A stretch of 64,000 nucleotides of DNA from Alsobacter soli (GTDB lineage: Bacteria; Pseudomonadota; Alphaproteobacteria; Rhizobiales; Beijerinckiaceae): contig NZ_PVZS01000001.1 of assembly GCF_003004785.1 (NCBI RefSeq), positions 1 through 64,000 of the forward strand, in the 5' to 3' direction. Numbering within the stretch: position 1 is the first letter of the stretch; every line of letters starts with the position of its first letter. Made by a program: the position numbers and the translations under genes. The notes below the pieces were generated by a model. The model saw nothing but the letters and a program-made list of their open reading frames with translations. It had not been told where the DNA came from and ran no database searches. Of this stretch, positions 8,388-17,137 are shown piece after piece.

Positions 8388-11300
8388 ATGACCACAGCGC
8401 GCTGGGATTTCTGGATCGACCGCGGCGGCACCTTCACAGACGTGGTGGGCCGCGATCCGTCCGGCGCGCTGCACGCCCGCAAACTGCTGTCTGAGAACCC
8501 CGAGGCCTACCGGGACGCCGCCGTGCAGGGCATCCGCGACCTGCTCGGCCTGGCGCCCGGCGCGGCCATCCCGGCCGGCGCCATCGGTGACGTCCGCATG
8601 GGCACCACGGTGGCGACCAACGCCCTGCTGGAGCGCAAGGGCGAGCGCACCCTGCTTGTCACCACGAAGGGCTTCCGCGACGCCCTGCGCATCGGCTACC
8701 AGGCCCGCCCTCACATCTTCGCCAAGGCCATCGTCAAGCCCGAGCAGCTCTATGCCGAGGTGGTCGAGGTGGCCGAGCGCGTGCGCGCCGACGGGACGGT
8801 TGAGCAGGCGCCCGACCTCGCCGCGGTGCGCGCCCAGCTGGAGGCCGCAAAGGCGGCCGGCTTCCAGGCGGTCGCGGTTGTGTTCATGCACGCCTACCGC
8901 TACCCGGAGCACGAGCGGCAGGTCGGCGCCCTCGCCCGCGAACTCGGCTTTCCGCAGGTGTCCGTGAGCCACGAGGTGAGCCCGCTCATTAAGCTGGTCG
9001 GCCGCGGCGACACCACCGTGGTGGACGCCTATTTGTCGCCCATCCTGGGCCGCTACGTGCAGCAGGTCGCCTCCGAACTGGACGCGGAGCGGTCAGGCGC
9101 CCGCCTGATGTTCATGATGTCTTCCGGCGGACTTACGGCCGCGAACCTCTTCGCCGGCAAGGACGCCATCCTGTCGGGCCCGGCGGGCGGCGTGGTGGCG
9201 CTGGCCGAGACCGGCAAGGAAGCCGGCTTCGGCCGCGTCATCGGCTTCGACATGGGCGGCACCTCCACGGACGTGGCCCACTTCGACGGCGAGTACGAGC
9301 GCGCCTTCGAGACGGAAGTGGCCGGCGTGCGCATGCGCGCGCCGATGATGCTGATCCACACGGTGGCGGCCGGCGGCGGCTCCATTCTGCACTTCGACGG
9401 CTCGCGCTTCCGCGTAGGTCCTGATTCGGCCGGCGCCAACCCGGGCCCGAAGTGCTATCGCCGTGGCGGCCCACTGGCCGTCACTGACGCCAACGTCATG
9501 CTCGGCAAGCTCCAGCCGGCCTTCTTCCCGAAGATCTTCGGGCCGAACCAGGACCAGCCCCTCGACGCCGAGAGCGTGCGCTCGGCCTTTGCAGAGCTTG
9601 CCGCCCAGGTGGGCGATGGCCGCTCGCCCGAGGAGGTGGCCGACGGTTTCGTCCAGATCGCCGTGGCCAACATGGCCGAGGCGATCAAGAAGATCTCCGT
9701 CGCGCGCGGCTACGACGTCACCCAATACGCGCTGAACGCCTTCGGCGGCGCCAGCGGTCAGCACGCCTGCCTGGTGGCCGACGCGCTGGCCATGAAGACG
9801 GTGCTGATCCACCCCTTCTCATCCCTGCTCTCGGCCTATGGCATGGGCCTCGCCGACATCCGCGCCACGCGCCAGCAGGCGATCGAGGAGCCCTTCGCGC
9901 CGGCCGTGCTTGACACGCTCGCCCGCGAGGCGGAGCGCCTCGGCGCCGTGTGCCGCGACGAGGTTGCGGGCCAGGGCGTCCCGGCGGACGCCATCACGCT
10001 GCATGTCCGCGCACATGTGCGCTACGCTGGCACGGACACCTCGCTGGAGGCGCCTGTCGCCCTGAATGCCGCAGAGGGGGATCACGCGGCCGCCCCTGGA
10101 TCCCCTTCCCGCGCCTTTGGCGCGCCGGGGATGACGCCGGAGAGCGCGGATACCCTCCTCGCCGCCATGCGCGAGCACTTCCAGGCCGCGCACCGCGCCC
10201 GCTTCGGCTTCATCGACGAGACCAAGCCGCTGGTCGTGGAGGCGATCTCCGTGGAGGCCGTCGGCGGAGGAGCCGGCATCGCCGAGCACGAGGAAGCCCC
10301 GGCCGCCGGTCCGCTCCCCGAGCCGGCCGAGCGCACCCGCTTCTTCAGCGCGGGCGCGATGCGCGACGGCGCCGTCTACCTGCGCGACCAGCTCGCCCCT
10401 GGCCACGTGGTGAAGGGCCCGGCCCTTGTGATCGAGCCGCACCAAACCGTGGTGATCGAGGACGGCTGGCAGGCGGCTCTCACCGCCAAGGATCACCTCG
10501 TCCTCACCCGCGCGGTCGCGCTGCCCAAGCGCACGGCGGTGGGCACCAGCGCCGACCCGGTGATGCTGGAGATCTTCAACAACCTGTTCATGTCCATCGC
10601 CGAGCAGATGGGGGTGACGCTGCAGAACACCGCCTATTCGGTGAACATCAAGGAGCGGCTCGACTTCTCCTGCGCGGTGTTCGACCACGAGGGCGCGCTG
10701 GTCGCCAACGCTCCGCACATGCCGGTGCACCTGGGCTCCATGGACAAGTCCGTGGAGACGATCATCCGGCTGAACGAGGGCAAGATCCGCCCCGGCGACG
10801 TCTACATGCTGAACGCCCCCTACAACGGGGGCACGCACCTGCCCGACATCACCGTTTGTACCCCGGTATTCGACAAGGCGGGCGAGAAGATCCTGTTCTG
10901 GGTCGCCTCACGCGGCCATCACGCCGACGTGGGCGGTGTGGCGCCCGGCTCAATGTCCCCGCTGGCCACCACCATCGAGGAGGAAGGCGTCTATATCGAC
11001 AACTTCAAGATCGTGGATGCGGGCCGCTTCCGCGAGGCCGAGACGGAGGCGCTGCTGCTCGGCGCCAAGTACCCGGTCCGCAACGTCGTCCAGAACGTCA
11101 ACGACCTGAAGGCCCAGATCGCCGCCAACGAGAAGGGCGTGAAGGAGCTCTCCAAGGTCATCGCCGAGTTCGGCCTCGACGTGGTGCAGGCCTACATGGG
11201 CCACGTCCAGGACAACGCCGCCGAAAGCGTCCGCCGCGTGCTCGACCGGCTGCATGACGCCGAGTTCGAATACCCGATGGACCAGGGCTGCGCCATCAAG

Positions 11301-12080
11301 GTCCGGATCACCGTGGACAAGGAGAAGCGCGAGGCGACGGTCGACTTCACCGGGACGTCCGAGCAGCGACCGGACAACTTCAACGCCCCGGCGCCCGTGA
11401 CCCGCGCGGCGGTGCTCTACGTGTTCCGCGTCATGGTGGACGACGAGATCCCCATGAACGCCGGCTGCCTGCGGCCGATCCGCATTGTGGTGCCGGAAGG
11501 CTCCATGCTGTCGCCGCGCTACCCGGCCGCCGTCGTGGCCGGAAACGTGGAGGTCTCGCAGGCGGTCACCAACTGCCTGTTCGGCGCCCTGAAGGCCATG
11601 GCGGCCTCCCAGGGCACCATGAACAACCTGACCTTCGGCGACGATCGCTACCAGTATTACGAGACCATCTGCTCCGGCTCTCCCGCCGGCCCCGGCTTTG
11701 ACGGCACGCCGGGCGTCCACGTCCACATGACCAACTCGCGCCTCACCGACCCGGAGGTCCTGGAATACCGCTTCCCGGTGCTGCTGGAAGACTTCCACAT
11801 CCGCGCCGGCTCGGGCGGCAAGGGCCGGTGGAAGGCGGGCGACGGCACCAGCCGCACCATCCGGTTCCTGACCCGCATGGAATGCGCCATCCTCTCCAGC
11901 CACCGCAAGGTGCGCCCCTTCGGCCTGGAGGGCGGTGCGCCCGGCGAATGCGGCCGCACCCTGGTGCGCCGCCTGGATGGGCGGATCGAGGAACTCGGCG
12001 GCTGCGACCAGACCGTGCTGGAGGCTGGCGAGGCCGTGACGGTGATCACGCCGACGGGCGGTGGGTTCGGGAAGGCTTAG
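8388..12080 (+). CDS. Hydantoinase A/B fusion, 5-oxoprolinase family
   Basis: 1,230-residue cytoplasmic ATP-dependent ring-opening enzyme of the 5-oxoprolinase/hydantoinase family, with HyuA and HyuB parts in one chain as in eukaryotic-type 5-oxoprolinase. The N-terminal HyuA part opens with [13 protein letters not shown] (sugar-kinase-like phosphate site) and carries [16 protein letters not shown] around residues 285-300. The HyuB part starts near residue 720 ([22 protein letters not shown]). The ATG at 8388 follows GAGGGAGA; upstream codons are repeat DNA. Unusual: residues about 563-583 are encoded by a family A repeat, inserted in frame just before the segment leading to the HyuB part. 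The divergent TRAP operon may import its substrate. Oxoproline versus hydantoin specificity is not decidable here. Confidence 0.92.
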   Translation: MTTARWDFWIDRGGTFTDVVGRDPSGALHARKLLSENPEAYRDAAVQGIRDLLGLAPGAAIPAGAIGDVRMGTTVATNALLERKGERTLLVTTKGFRDALRIGYQARPHIFAKAIVKPEQLYAEVVEVAERVRADGTVEQAPDLAAVRAQLEAAKAAGFQAVAVVFMHAYRYPEHERQVGALARELGFPQVSVSHEVSPLIKLVGRGDTTVVDAYLSPILGRYVQQVASELDAERSGARLMFMMSSGGLTAANLFAGKDAILSGPAGGVVALAETGKEAGFGRVIGFDMGGTSTDVAHFDGEYERAFETEVAGVRMRAPMMLIHTVAAGGGSILHFDGSRFRVGPDSAGANPGPKCYRRGGPLAVTDANVMLGKLQPAFFPKIFGPNQDQPLDAESVRSAFAELAAQVGDGRSPEEVADGFVQIAVANMAEAIKKISVARGYDVTQYALNAFGGASGQHACLVADALAMKTVLIHPFSSLLSAYGMGLADIRATRQQAIEEPFAPAVLDTLAREAERLGAVCRDEVAGQGVPADAITLHVRAHVRYAGTDTSLEAPVALNAAEGDHAAAPGSPSRAFGAPGMTPESADTLLAAMREHFQAAHRARFGFIDETKPLVVEAISVEAVGGGAGIAEHEEAPAAGPLPEPAERTRFFSAGAMRDGAVYLRDQLAPGHVVKGPALVIEPHQTVVIEDGWQAALTAKDHLVLTRAVALPKRTAVGTSADPVMLEIFNNLFMSIAEQMGVTLQNTAYSVNIKERLDFSCAVFDHEGALVANAPHMPVHLGSMDKSVETIIRLNEGKIRPGDVYMLNAPYNGGTHLPDITVCTPVFDKAGEKILFWVASRGHHADVGGVAPGSMSPLATTIEEEGVYIDNFKIVDAGRFREAETEALLLGAKYPVRNVVQNVNDLKAQIAANEKGVKELSKVIAEFGLDVVQAYMGHVQDNAAESVRRVLDRLHDAEFEYPMDQGCAIKVRITVDKEKREATVDFTGTSEQRPDNFNAPAPVTRAAVLYVFRVMVDDEIPMNAGCLRPIRIVVPEGSMLSPRYPAAVVAGNVEVSQAVTNCLFGALKAMAASQGTMNNLTFGDDRYQYYETICSGSPAGPGFDGTPGVHVHMTNSRLTDPEVLEYRFPVLLEDFHIRAGSGGKGRWKAGDGTSRTIRFLTRMECAILSSHRKVRPFGLEGGAPGECGRTLVRRLDGRIEELGGCDQTVLEAGEAVTVITPTGGGFGKA
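10076..10136 (+). repeat. Family A repeat embedded in frame in the oxoprolinase gene
   Basis: CCCCTGGATCCCC ... GCGCCTTTGGCGCGCCGGGGATGACG at 10093-10136 matches the right arm of the intergenic family A copies. A shortened left arm (GGGGGATC) is at 10076-10083. The reading frame stays open and the repeat encodes [15 protein letters not shown]. The flanking protein segments are ordinary for the family. Confidence 0.85.
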
Positions 12081-12181
12081 CACGGCGACGTCCCGCCGCA
12101 GCCGGGGCGCGAGCCGCCCCGGAACCACCTCATGCGCACCGCGTTGGCCGGGCTCTCCCCTTCCAACAAGGAGCGCACGCC

Positions 12182-12754
12182 ATGACCGACATCGGGCAGG
12201 CCAAGATTCTCATTCTGGCGACCGACGGTTTCGAGCAGTCCGAGCTCACCAAGCCTCTGGAGCAATTGAAGCAGGCGGGCGCGACGGTGCACGTCGCCTC
12301 GCCCGAGAAGACTATGAAGCCCGGCGAGATCCGCGGCTGGAACCACACCGACTGGGGCCAGAGCGTGAAGGTCGACAAGCCGCTCTCCCAGGTGAAGTCC
12401 GACGATTACGACGCGATCGTGCTGCCGGGTGGGCAGATCAACCCGGACAAGCTGCGCATGGAGCCCCAGGCCGTGCAGCTGGTGAAGCAGTTCTATGACA
12501 GTGGCAAGGTGGTCGCCGCCGTCTGCCACGGCCCCTGGCTGCTGGTGGAGTCCGGCGTCGCCAAGGGCCGCACCGTGACTTCCTGGCCGTCGGTGAAGAC
12601 CGACCTCAAGAACGCCGGCGCCAACTGGGTCGACCAGCAGGTCGTCTCGGACAAGGGCCTCGTCACCAGCCGCAAGCCCGACGACCTTGACGCCTTCGTG
12701 GCCAAGATCATCGAGGAGGTGAAGGAAGGCCGCCACGAACGCCGCGCCGCCTGA
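12182..12754 (+). CDS. DJ-1/PfpI family type 1 glutamine amidotransferase-like protein
   Basis: 190-residue cytoplasmic protein of the DJ-1/PfpI superfamily. The nucleophile elbow is AVCHGPW with Cys115, followed by the usual His, and VLPGGQINPDKLR precedes it. The early sequence LILATDGFEQSELTKPLEQLKQAG is typical of the PfpI/YhbO group. Members act as stress-related proteases, deglycases or glyoxalases; sequence alone does not choose. The ATG at 12182 follows AAGGAGCG. It lies 101 bases after the oxoprolinase on the same strand, so cotranscription is possible but not shown. Confidence 0.92.
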   Translation: MTDIGQAKILILATDGFEQSELTKPLEQLKQAGATVHVASPEKTMKPGEIRGWNHTDWGQSVKVDKPLSQVKSDDYDAIVLPGGQINPDKLRMEPQAVQLVKQFYDSGKVVAAVCHGPWLLVESGVAKGRTVTSWPSVKTDLKNAGANWVDQQVVSDKGLVTSRKPDDLDAFVAKIIEEVKEGRHERRAA

Positions 12755-12773
12755 CGCGCCTTGCTGCTCCGCC

Positions 12774-12818
12774 GCCTTTGCGAAGAGCGGGGCGGCGAAG
12801 CACGCCAGAAGACCAGGC
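12774..12818. repeat. Degenerate family B arm
   Basis: CTTTGCGAAGAGCGGGGCGGCGAAGCACGCCAG resembles the left arm of family B (CTTGCGAGGAGCGCAGCGACGAAGCAATCCAG) with several changes, and the matching right arm is missing. Probably a decayed copy. Confidence 0.4.
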
Positions 12819-12925
12819 GCCTAGCTCGACCGTGGCGCCTGGTCCAGCCCCGGGCATGGCGACTTGAGCCGCAGCCGAAGCCGGCGCCCCGTTGACCCGC
12901 GGCCCGAAACGCCCTTCATGGCCGC

Positions 12926-13801
12926 ATGAACTACCGTCACGCCTACCATGCGGGGAACTTCGCCGACGTACTCAAGCACGCCGTGCTCGCGCGCATTCTC
13001 GTCCATCTATGCCAGAAGACGGCCCCGTTCCGCGTCATCGACACCCACGCGGGCATCGGCCGCTACGACCTCGCCGGGGTCGAGGCGGGCAAGACGGGCG
13101 AATGGCGCGACGGCGTCGGCCGGCTGGAGGCGCAGCCGCTGGCAGGCGAGGCGGCCGGCCTGCTCGAGCCTTACTGGCGCGCGATCCGGGAAACGCGCGC
13201 CTTCCACGGCGCGAGCGCCTATCCCGGCTCGCCCCTGATCGCCGCCGCCCTGGCGCGGGCGCAGGACAAGCTGGTCTTTATCGAGAAGCACCCGCAGGAC
13301 GTGCGGCTCCTCGCCGAGGCGCTCGGCAAGGACAAGCGCGCCAAGGTGCTCGAACTGGACGGCTGGACCGCCCTCAACGCCTATGTGCCGCCGGTGGAGA
13401 AGCGGGGCCTCGTGCTGATCGACCCGCCCTTCGAGGAGCCGGGAGAGTTCGCCCGCATGGCCGAGCGCCTGGCGAAGGCCTGGGCCAAGTGGCGCACCGG
13501 CATCTACGCCCTGTGGTTCCCCGTCAAGGACGTGCGCGAGCGCGACGCGTTCTACGTGGCCGTGGAGGAGAGCGGGATCGAGAAGGCGCTGCGCATCGAG
13601 CTGCTTCGCCACCCCGCCTCCCGCGCCGGCGACGTGCTGGCCGGCAGCGGCATGCTGGTCGTGAATCCACCCTGGACCCTGAAAAACGAGATGGAGGTCC
13701 TGGGTCCCGCCCTGGCCTCAACTCTGGGCCTCGATGGCGAGGGCCTGTTTCGATGTGACTGGCTGGTCCCGGAACAGGCAAGCAAACGTCCGAAGGCCTA
13801 G
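12926..13801 (+). CDS. rlmJ: 23S rRNA (adenine(2030)-N6)-methyltransferase RlmJ
   Basis: 291-residue SAM-dependent methyltransferase that modifies A2030 of 23S rRNA. It begins MNYRHAYHAGNFADVLKH, the hallmark of RlmJ, followed by VIDTHAGIGRYDL (SAM-binding strand) and LIDPPFEEPGEF, which contains the DPPF catalytic motif of N6-adenine methyltransferases. Length matches the family. No strong ribosome binding site is seen, but the conserved N-terminus fixes the start. It is a single gene between the PfpI gene and the cold-shock leader. Confidence 0.96.
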   Translation: MNYRHAYHAGNFADVLKHAVLARILVHLCQKTAPFRVIDTHAGIGRYDLAGVEAGKTGEWRDGVGRLEAQPLAGEAAGLLEPYWRAIRETRAFHGASAYPGSPLIAAALARAQDKLVFIEKHPQDVRLLAEALGKDKRAKVLELDGWTALNAYVPPVEKRGLVLIDPPFEEPGEFARMAERLAKAWAKWRTGIYALWFPVKDVRERDAFYVAVEESGIEKALRIELLRHPASRAGDVLAGSGMLVVNPPWTLKNEMEVLGPALASTLGLDGEGLFRCDWLVPEQASKRPKA

Positions 13802-13864
13802 CGCTTTCGGGCTGTTTACCCGAGCAAAGCCGGCAAACCTATATCGAAGGAGGTAGGCGCGGCC

Positions 13865-13954
13865 ATGATCATGAACCCCTGTCTACTTGTCAGAGCGCGA
13901 AACTCGGAAGACATTTTTGAAGCGCGCTCGAGCGGATGGTTGGGAATGGCCTGA
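13865..13954 (+). CDS. Possible 29-codon leader ORF upstream of the cold-shock gene
   Basis: An ATG at 13865 is preceded by AAGGAGGT (13847-13854), a full complement to the 16S rRNA end and one of the strongest such sites in the window. The frame encodes 29 residues (starting MIMNPCLLVRARNSED) and stops at 13952-13954 inside a small hairpin (GCCTG/CAGGC, 13949-13960). No known peptide is recognised. It lies 125 bases before the cold-shock gene, so it may be a regulatory leader peptide, a stand-by ribosome site or a decayed gene. Confidence 0.4.
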   Translation: MIMNPCLLVRARNSEDIFEARSSGWLGMA

Positions 13955-13992
13955 ACAGGCTTGGCGAGACCTTGACGCCTCGAAAGGGCGTC
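13949..13992 (+). promoter_or_regulatory. Hairpins in the leader of the cold-shock gene
   Basis: Two short hairpins follow the leader ORF: GCCTG-AA-CAGGC (13949-13960) and GACGCC/GGCGTC with a 7-base loop (13974-13992). Long structured leaders are known to control cspA-type genes post-transcriptionally. That this one does so is inferred from position. Confidence 0.35.
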
Positions 13993-14079
13993 GGCGGGCT
14001 CATGCTGCATACGTCGCTCGCGCGCGGATTTTGAGGCGTGCGGCGGGCGCCAGGAGGCGCCCGGCGAGGGGAGCGTGGC

Positions 14080-14301
14080 ATGACGCAGCACGGAATCGTG
14101 AAGTTCTTCAACACCGAAAAGGGATACGGCTTCATCAAGCCCGACGATGGCGGACGAGACATTTTCGTCCACGTCACAGCGGTGTCCCGGGCAGGGCTGC
14201 CCTCCCTGGACCAGGGCCAGAAGGTCGCCTTCGAGATCGAGCCCGACAAGAAGGGCAAGGGCCCCAAGGCGGTGAACCTCGTCGTGCTGCCCGGCGCCTG
14301 A
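14080..14301 (+). CDS. CspA-family cold-shock protein
   Basis: 73-residue single-domain OB-fold nucleic acid chaperone. Both RNA-binding motifs are present: KGYGFIKP (RNP1) and DIFVHVTAV (RNP2). The N-terminus MTQHGIVKFFNTEKGYGF is typical of the alphaproteobacterial form. The ATG at 14080 follows GAGGGGAGC. An in-frame upstream ATG would add 14 arginine/glycine-rich residues not found in the family. It has a long leader with a micro-ORF and hairpins, and a strong terminator downstream. It binds single-stranded RNA or DNA and melts structure at low temperature or under stress. Confidence 0.96.
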   Translation: MTQHGIVKFFNTEKGYGFIKPDDGGRDIFVHVTAVSRAGLPSLDQGQKVAFEIEPDKKGKGPKAVNLVVLPGA

Positions 14302-14319
14302 GAGGCCTCCGGAACGACA

Positions 14320-14344
14320 AAGGCCCGGCGGATCGCCGGGCCTT
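14320..14344. terminator. Bidirectional terminator between cold-shock and porin genes
   Basis: A perfect 11-bp stem, AAGGCCCGGCG/CGCCGGGCCTT, with a GAT loop. It lies 18 bases after the cold-shock stop and 27 bases from the stop of the convergent porin gene. The minus-strand side continues TTTGTCGTT; the plus side has fewer T residues. Confidence 0.8.
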
Positions 14345-14371
14345 GCTGCTTGGGGCTGAGCGCCCGGCCGA

Positions 14372-14995
14372 TCAGAACTTGTAGTTCGCGCCGGCGCGGA
14401 TCACGTTGACGCTGTTGTTCACGCCGCGCGGTCCGCCCGGGTACTTGGCGTCCTCGAGGCCGTAGTAGAGATACTCGGCCCGCACCGTCATGTTCGGGTT
14501 CATCATCATCTCGGCGCCGCCGCCCACGACGTAGCCCGCGTGGGTGTCGTCCGTATGGCCGTTGAAGCCCTTGATCTGCGTCGTTCCCATGGCCACGCCG
14601 CCCGTCACGTAGGGCAGCACATTGCCGACCGCGTAGCCGGCGCGGGCGCGCAGGCTGCCCAGCCACTTCTGGCGGGTCTTCTCCGTGAAGCTGTTGTTGC
14701 GCACGCCCGACGCGGTCAGGTCGGCCTCGCCGCCCACCACGACGTTGTTGAGCTGGACGTTGTAGCCGACCTGGGCGCCGCCCACGAGGCCGGAAGTGTT
14801 CGCCGGGCCTACCTTGCCGAAGCCGCCGCCGGCGTGAACGCCCGCATAGAGGCCCTGCCAGGTCGGGACCGGAGCCGCATAGCCCGTGGCGACGTAGGGA
14901 TCGCGGCGGCTCGGCAGATCGGCCGCCTCGGCGCGGCCACCCGCCGCAACCGCCAGCAGCAGGACTACCGGAACGAATCTGCGCGAATTGGACAT
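14372..14995 (-). CDS. Outer membrane beta-barrel protein (Omp25/31 type)
   Basis: 207-residue outer membrane protein. It has a signal peptide (VVLLLAVAAGGRAEAADLP), then WQGLYAGVHAGGGFG, the usual first strand of the Omp25/31 or OmpA-like eight-strand barrel. It closes with VIRAGANYKF, whose terminal Phe is the outer membrane insertion signal. Alternating short strands such as LGSLRARAGYAVGNVLPYVTGGVAMG are visible. The ATG at 14995 follows AAGGGG; a TTG two codons earlier is possible. It has its own candidate promoter and shares a terminator with the cold-shock gene. Its role is structural or pore-like; no substrate can be assigned. Confidence 0.9.
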   Translation of the reverse strand: MSNSRRFVPVVLLLAVAAGGRAEAADLPSRRDPYVATGYAAPVPTWQGLYAGVHAGGGFGKVGPANTSGLVGGAQVGYNVQLNNVVVGGEADLTASGVRNNSFTEKTRQKWLGSLRARAGYAVGNVLPYVTGGVAMGTTQIKGFNGHTDDTHAGYVVGGGAEMMMNPNMTVRAEYLYYGLEDAKYPGGPRGVNNSVNVIRAGANYKF

Positions 14996-15066
14996 GTTCA
15001 AAACCCCTTGCTCGCGGCCGTAACCACGACCGTCTTGAGCAAAGGCAATATCGCTAATGAGCGGTA

Positions 15067-15096
15067 GTGTTAATCGAAGCTGATTCGCAGGGTCAA
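15067..15096 (-). promoter_or_regulatory. Candidate promoter of the outer membrane protein gene
   Basis: Minus-strand TTGACC (15091-15096) and TAACAC (15067-15072) are 18 bases apart in an A/T-rich spacer, about 70 bases upstream of the start. Confidence 0.35.
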
Positions 15097-15272
15097 TATT
15101 CCATGAACCACGCAGGAATTCATTAACCCTCGGGTAGGAGACGTGAAGAATTGTTTAACGTTAGCGCTTTGTTACGCCCTGGGGCGGAATTCGGGCGCGG
15201 CCCCGTGCCCGCCACAATGACGCTCGCGTTCGAGCCCTTGTTCCACGCCCCGGGACGTGGCAAGCGGGGCGC

Positions 15273-16070
15273 ATGAACGCCAGCAAGCTCCCTCTTTCGG
15301 TCTTCATCATCGCCAGGAACGAGGCCGACCGAATCGGACGCACCATCGACGCGGTGAGGGAGATCAGCGACGACGTGATCGTGGTGGACAGCCTGTCGAC
15401 CGACGGCACCCAGGCGGTCGCGGCCGAGCGCGGCGCGCGCGTGGTGGAGCACGCCTTCGAGGGCTACGGCATGCAGAAGCGCTTCGGCGAGACGCTCTGC
15501 CGCCACGACTGGATGCTGAACGTGGACGCCGACGAGGTGGTGCCTGCCGACCTGGCGGAGGAAATCCGTGCCCTGTTCGCCAGGGGCGAACCCGACGCCG
15601 ACGGCTTTCGCATCCGCATCGCCGAGATTTTTCCTGGCGAAGGCGCCCCGCATCGATTCGCTTATGCGCTCGCCCCGGTGCGGCTCTACCGCAAGGACAA
15701 AGGGACCTATAACCCTTCACCGGTCCACGACCGCGTGGACCTCGTCCCCGGCGCGCGCGTGAAGAAGCTGCGCGGCACCATCCACCACTTCTCCGTGCGC
15801 TCGCTCGGAGACCAGATGGCCAAGCTGAACCGCTACACGGATGCGCTCGTAGACGACCTTGCAGCGCGCGGCGAGACGATCAGCATGTTCCGGCTGGTGG
15901 CGGAGTTCCCTGCCAACTTCGTGAAGGCCTATCTCGGCCGCCGCCATTTCCTGCGGGGAGCCTACGGCTTCATGACGGCCATGAATTTCGCCTTTTATCG
16001 CTACCTGCGGGTGGCCAAGCACATCGAGATGCGCCAGCGCGCCAGGGCCGAGAAGGAAGGCCGTCTGTGA
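15273..16070 (+). CDS. Family 2 glycosyltransferase (WaaE/KdtX-like)
   Basis: 265-residue inverting glycosyltransferase with a GT-A fold. It opens LSVFIIARNEADRIGRTIDAV, has DVIVVDSLSTDGTQAVA for the nucleotide, and NVDADE as the DXD metal site. The acceptor half (YNPSPVHDRVDL ... IHHFSVRS) resembles LPS-core enzymes such as WaaE/KdtX, so a lipopolysaccharide or other surface-glycan role is likely. Near the C-terminus FLRGAYGFMTAMNFAFYRYL may dock to the membrane. Its stop overlaps the GTG start of the following reductase by 4 bases, so the two are coupled. Confidence 0.9.
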   Translation: MNASKLPLSVFIIARNEADRIGRTIDAVREISDDVIVVDSLSTDGTQAVAAERGARVVEHAFEGYGMQKRFGETLCRHDWMLNVDADEVVPADLAEEIRALFARGEPDADGFRIRIAEIFPGEGAPHRFAYALAPVRLYRKDKGTYNPSPVHDRVDLVPGARVKKLRGTIHHFSVRSLGDQMAKLNRYTDALVDDLAARGETISMFRLVAEFPANFVKAYLGRRHFLRGAYGFMTAMNFAFYRYLRVAKHIEMRQRARAEKEGRL

Positions 16071-16813
16071 GCGCCCGCCCCGTCGCGCTGGTCACGGGCG
16101 GGGCCAAGCGCATCGGCGCCGCCATCGTGCGCAGGCTCGCGAAGGCGGGCTATGACGTGGCCATTCACTGTGGCACATCCAGGGCTGACGCTGCGGACCT
16201 CGCCGCCGCGCTGCCGCCGCCTGCCCGCGCGGCGGTGGTCTGCTGTGATCTTGCGAACCCGGCTGAACTCGCAGCCCTCATGCCAGCCGCTCGCGAGGCG
16301 CTGGGCCCCGTGTCGCTGCTGGTGAACAGCGCCTCCCTCTTCGAGCCGGATACCCTGCAAACGCTCGAACCTGCCCTCTGGGAGCGCCATTTCGCCGTGA
16401 ACCTGCGCGCCCCGGTCTTCCTGGCCCAGACCTTCGCGGCCCAGTGCTCCGACGGCGCGGACGCCTCGATCGTGAACATCCTCGACCAGCGCGTGCTGCG
16501 CCCGAATCCCGGGTTCTTCTCCTACGCGCTGACGAAGTCAGCCCTGTTCTCCGCAACCGTCACCATGGCCCAGGCCCTTGCGCCGGCGGTCCGTGTCAAC
16601 GCCGTGGCACCGGGGCCCACGCTCGCCAACATCCACGACGGCGAGGACGGCCTCGCCCGCGAGATCGCCGGCGTGCCGCTTCAACGCGGCGTCGAGCCCG
16701 ACGAGATCGCCGACGCCGTCCTCTACCTGGCGCGCGCCCGGAGCGTCACCGGTCAGACGATCGCCGTGGACGCAGGCCAACACCTGGGCTGGCGCACCCC
16801 GGACGTCGTTTAG
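16067..16813 (+). CDS. SDR family oxidoreductase, pteridine reductase/FolM-like
   Basis: 248-residue short-chain dehydrogenase. The cofactor motif is TGGAKRIG, whose Arg in place of the usual Gly is the mark of the pteridine reductase/FolM branch and points to NADPH. The catalytic YxxxK appears as SYALTKSAL, and LVNSAS matches the NNAG position. A dihydromonapterin or dihydropteridine substrate is therefore likely but not proven. The GTG start at 16067 overlaps the upstream glycosyltransferase stop (GTGA), which fixes it. Two repeats follow the stop. Confidence 0.9.
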   Translation: MSARPVALVTGGAKRIGAAIVRRLAKAGYDVAIHCGTSRADAADLAAALPPPARAAVVCCDLANPAELAALMPAAREALGPVSLLVNSASLFEPDTLQTLEPALWERHFAVNLRAPVFLAQTFAAQCSDGADASIVNILDQRVLRPNPGFFSYALTKSALFSATVTMAQALAPAVRVNAVAPGPTLANIHDGEDGLAREIAGVPLQRGVEPDEIADAVLYLARARSVTGQTIAVDAGQHLGWRTPDVV

Positions 16814-16827
16814 CCGCATCCGCCTCC

Positions 16828-16919
16828 GTCCTTGCGAGGAGCGCAGCGACGAAGCAATCCAGCGCCACGTGCCCACACCCCGCCCCCTGGATTGCTTCGC
16901 TGCGCTCGCAAGGACGACG
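16828..16919. repeat. Family B palindromic repeat
   Basis: GTCCTTGCGAGGAGCGCAGCGACGAAGCAATCCAG and its mirror CTGGATTGCTTCGCTGCGCTCGCAAGGACGAC form one of the best-preserved B copies. A family A copy begins 35 bases later. The 16814-17137 spacer holds little else. Confidence 0.85.
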
Positions 16920-16954
16920 GGTTCTTTGACCACCGACACGAGGCCATGTGCGCC

Positions 16955-17063
16955 GTCATCCCCGGCGCGCCGAAGGCGCGGGAAGGGGACCCAGGGGCAA
17001 GGCCCGCATTTGCCCTGGATCCCCTTCCCCTCCGCCGCTGCGCGGCTCCGGCCGGGGATGACG
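16955..17063. repeat. Family A palindromic repeat
   Basis: GTCATCCCCGGCGCGCCGAAGGCGCGGGAAGGGGACCCAGGGG, a short centre, then CCTGGATCCCC ... GCCGGGGATGACG. It lies between the SDR gene and pgeF, which converge. Confidence 0.85.
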
Positions 17064-17137
17064 GCCAGTGTCAGGACCGTGGATGCAATGGACCCAGCGG
17101 ATCGTGTCCGCTCAGTCAGGGCGGCCTGGCTGGAAAC

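Noticed and set aside
13887-14384. Plus-strand frame from a TTG through the cold-shock gene
   Set aside because: It overlaps the cold-shock gene in another frame and has no ribosome binding site; the early WEWPEQAWRDL stretch looked protein-like but is not supported.
49-17063. Idea that the repeats form a CRISPR array
   Set aside because: Copies are kilobases apart, palindromic and of uneven length, with no regular spacers and no cas genes.
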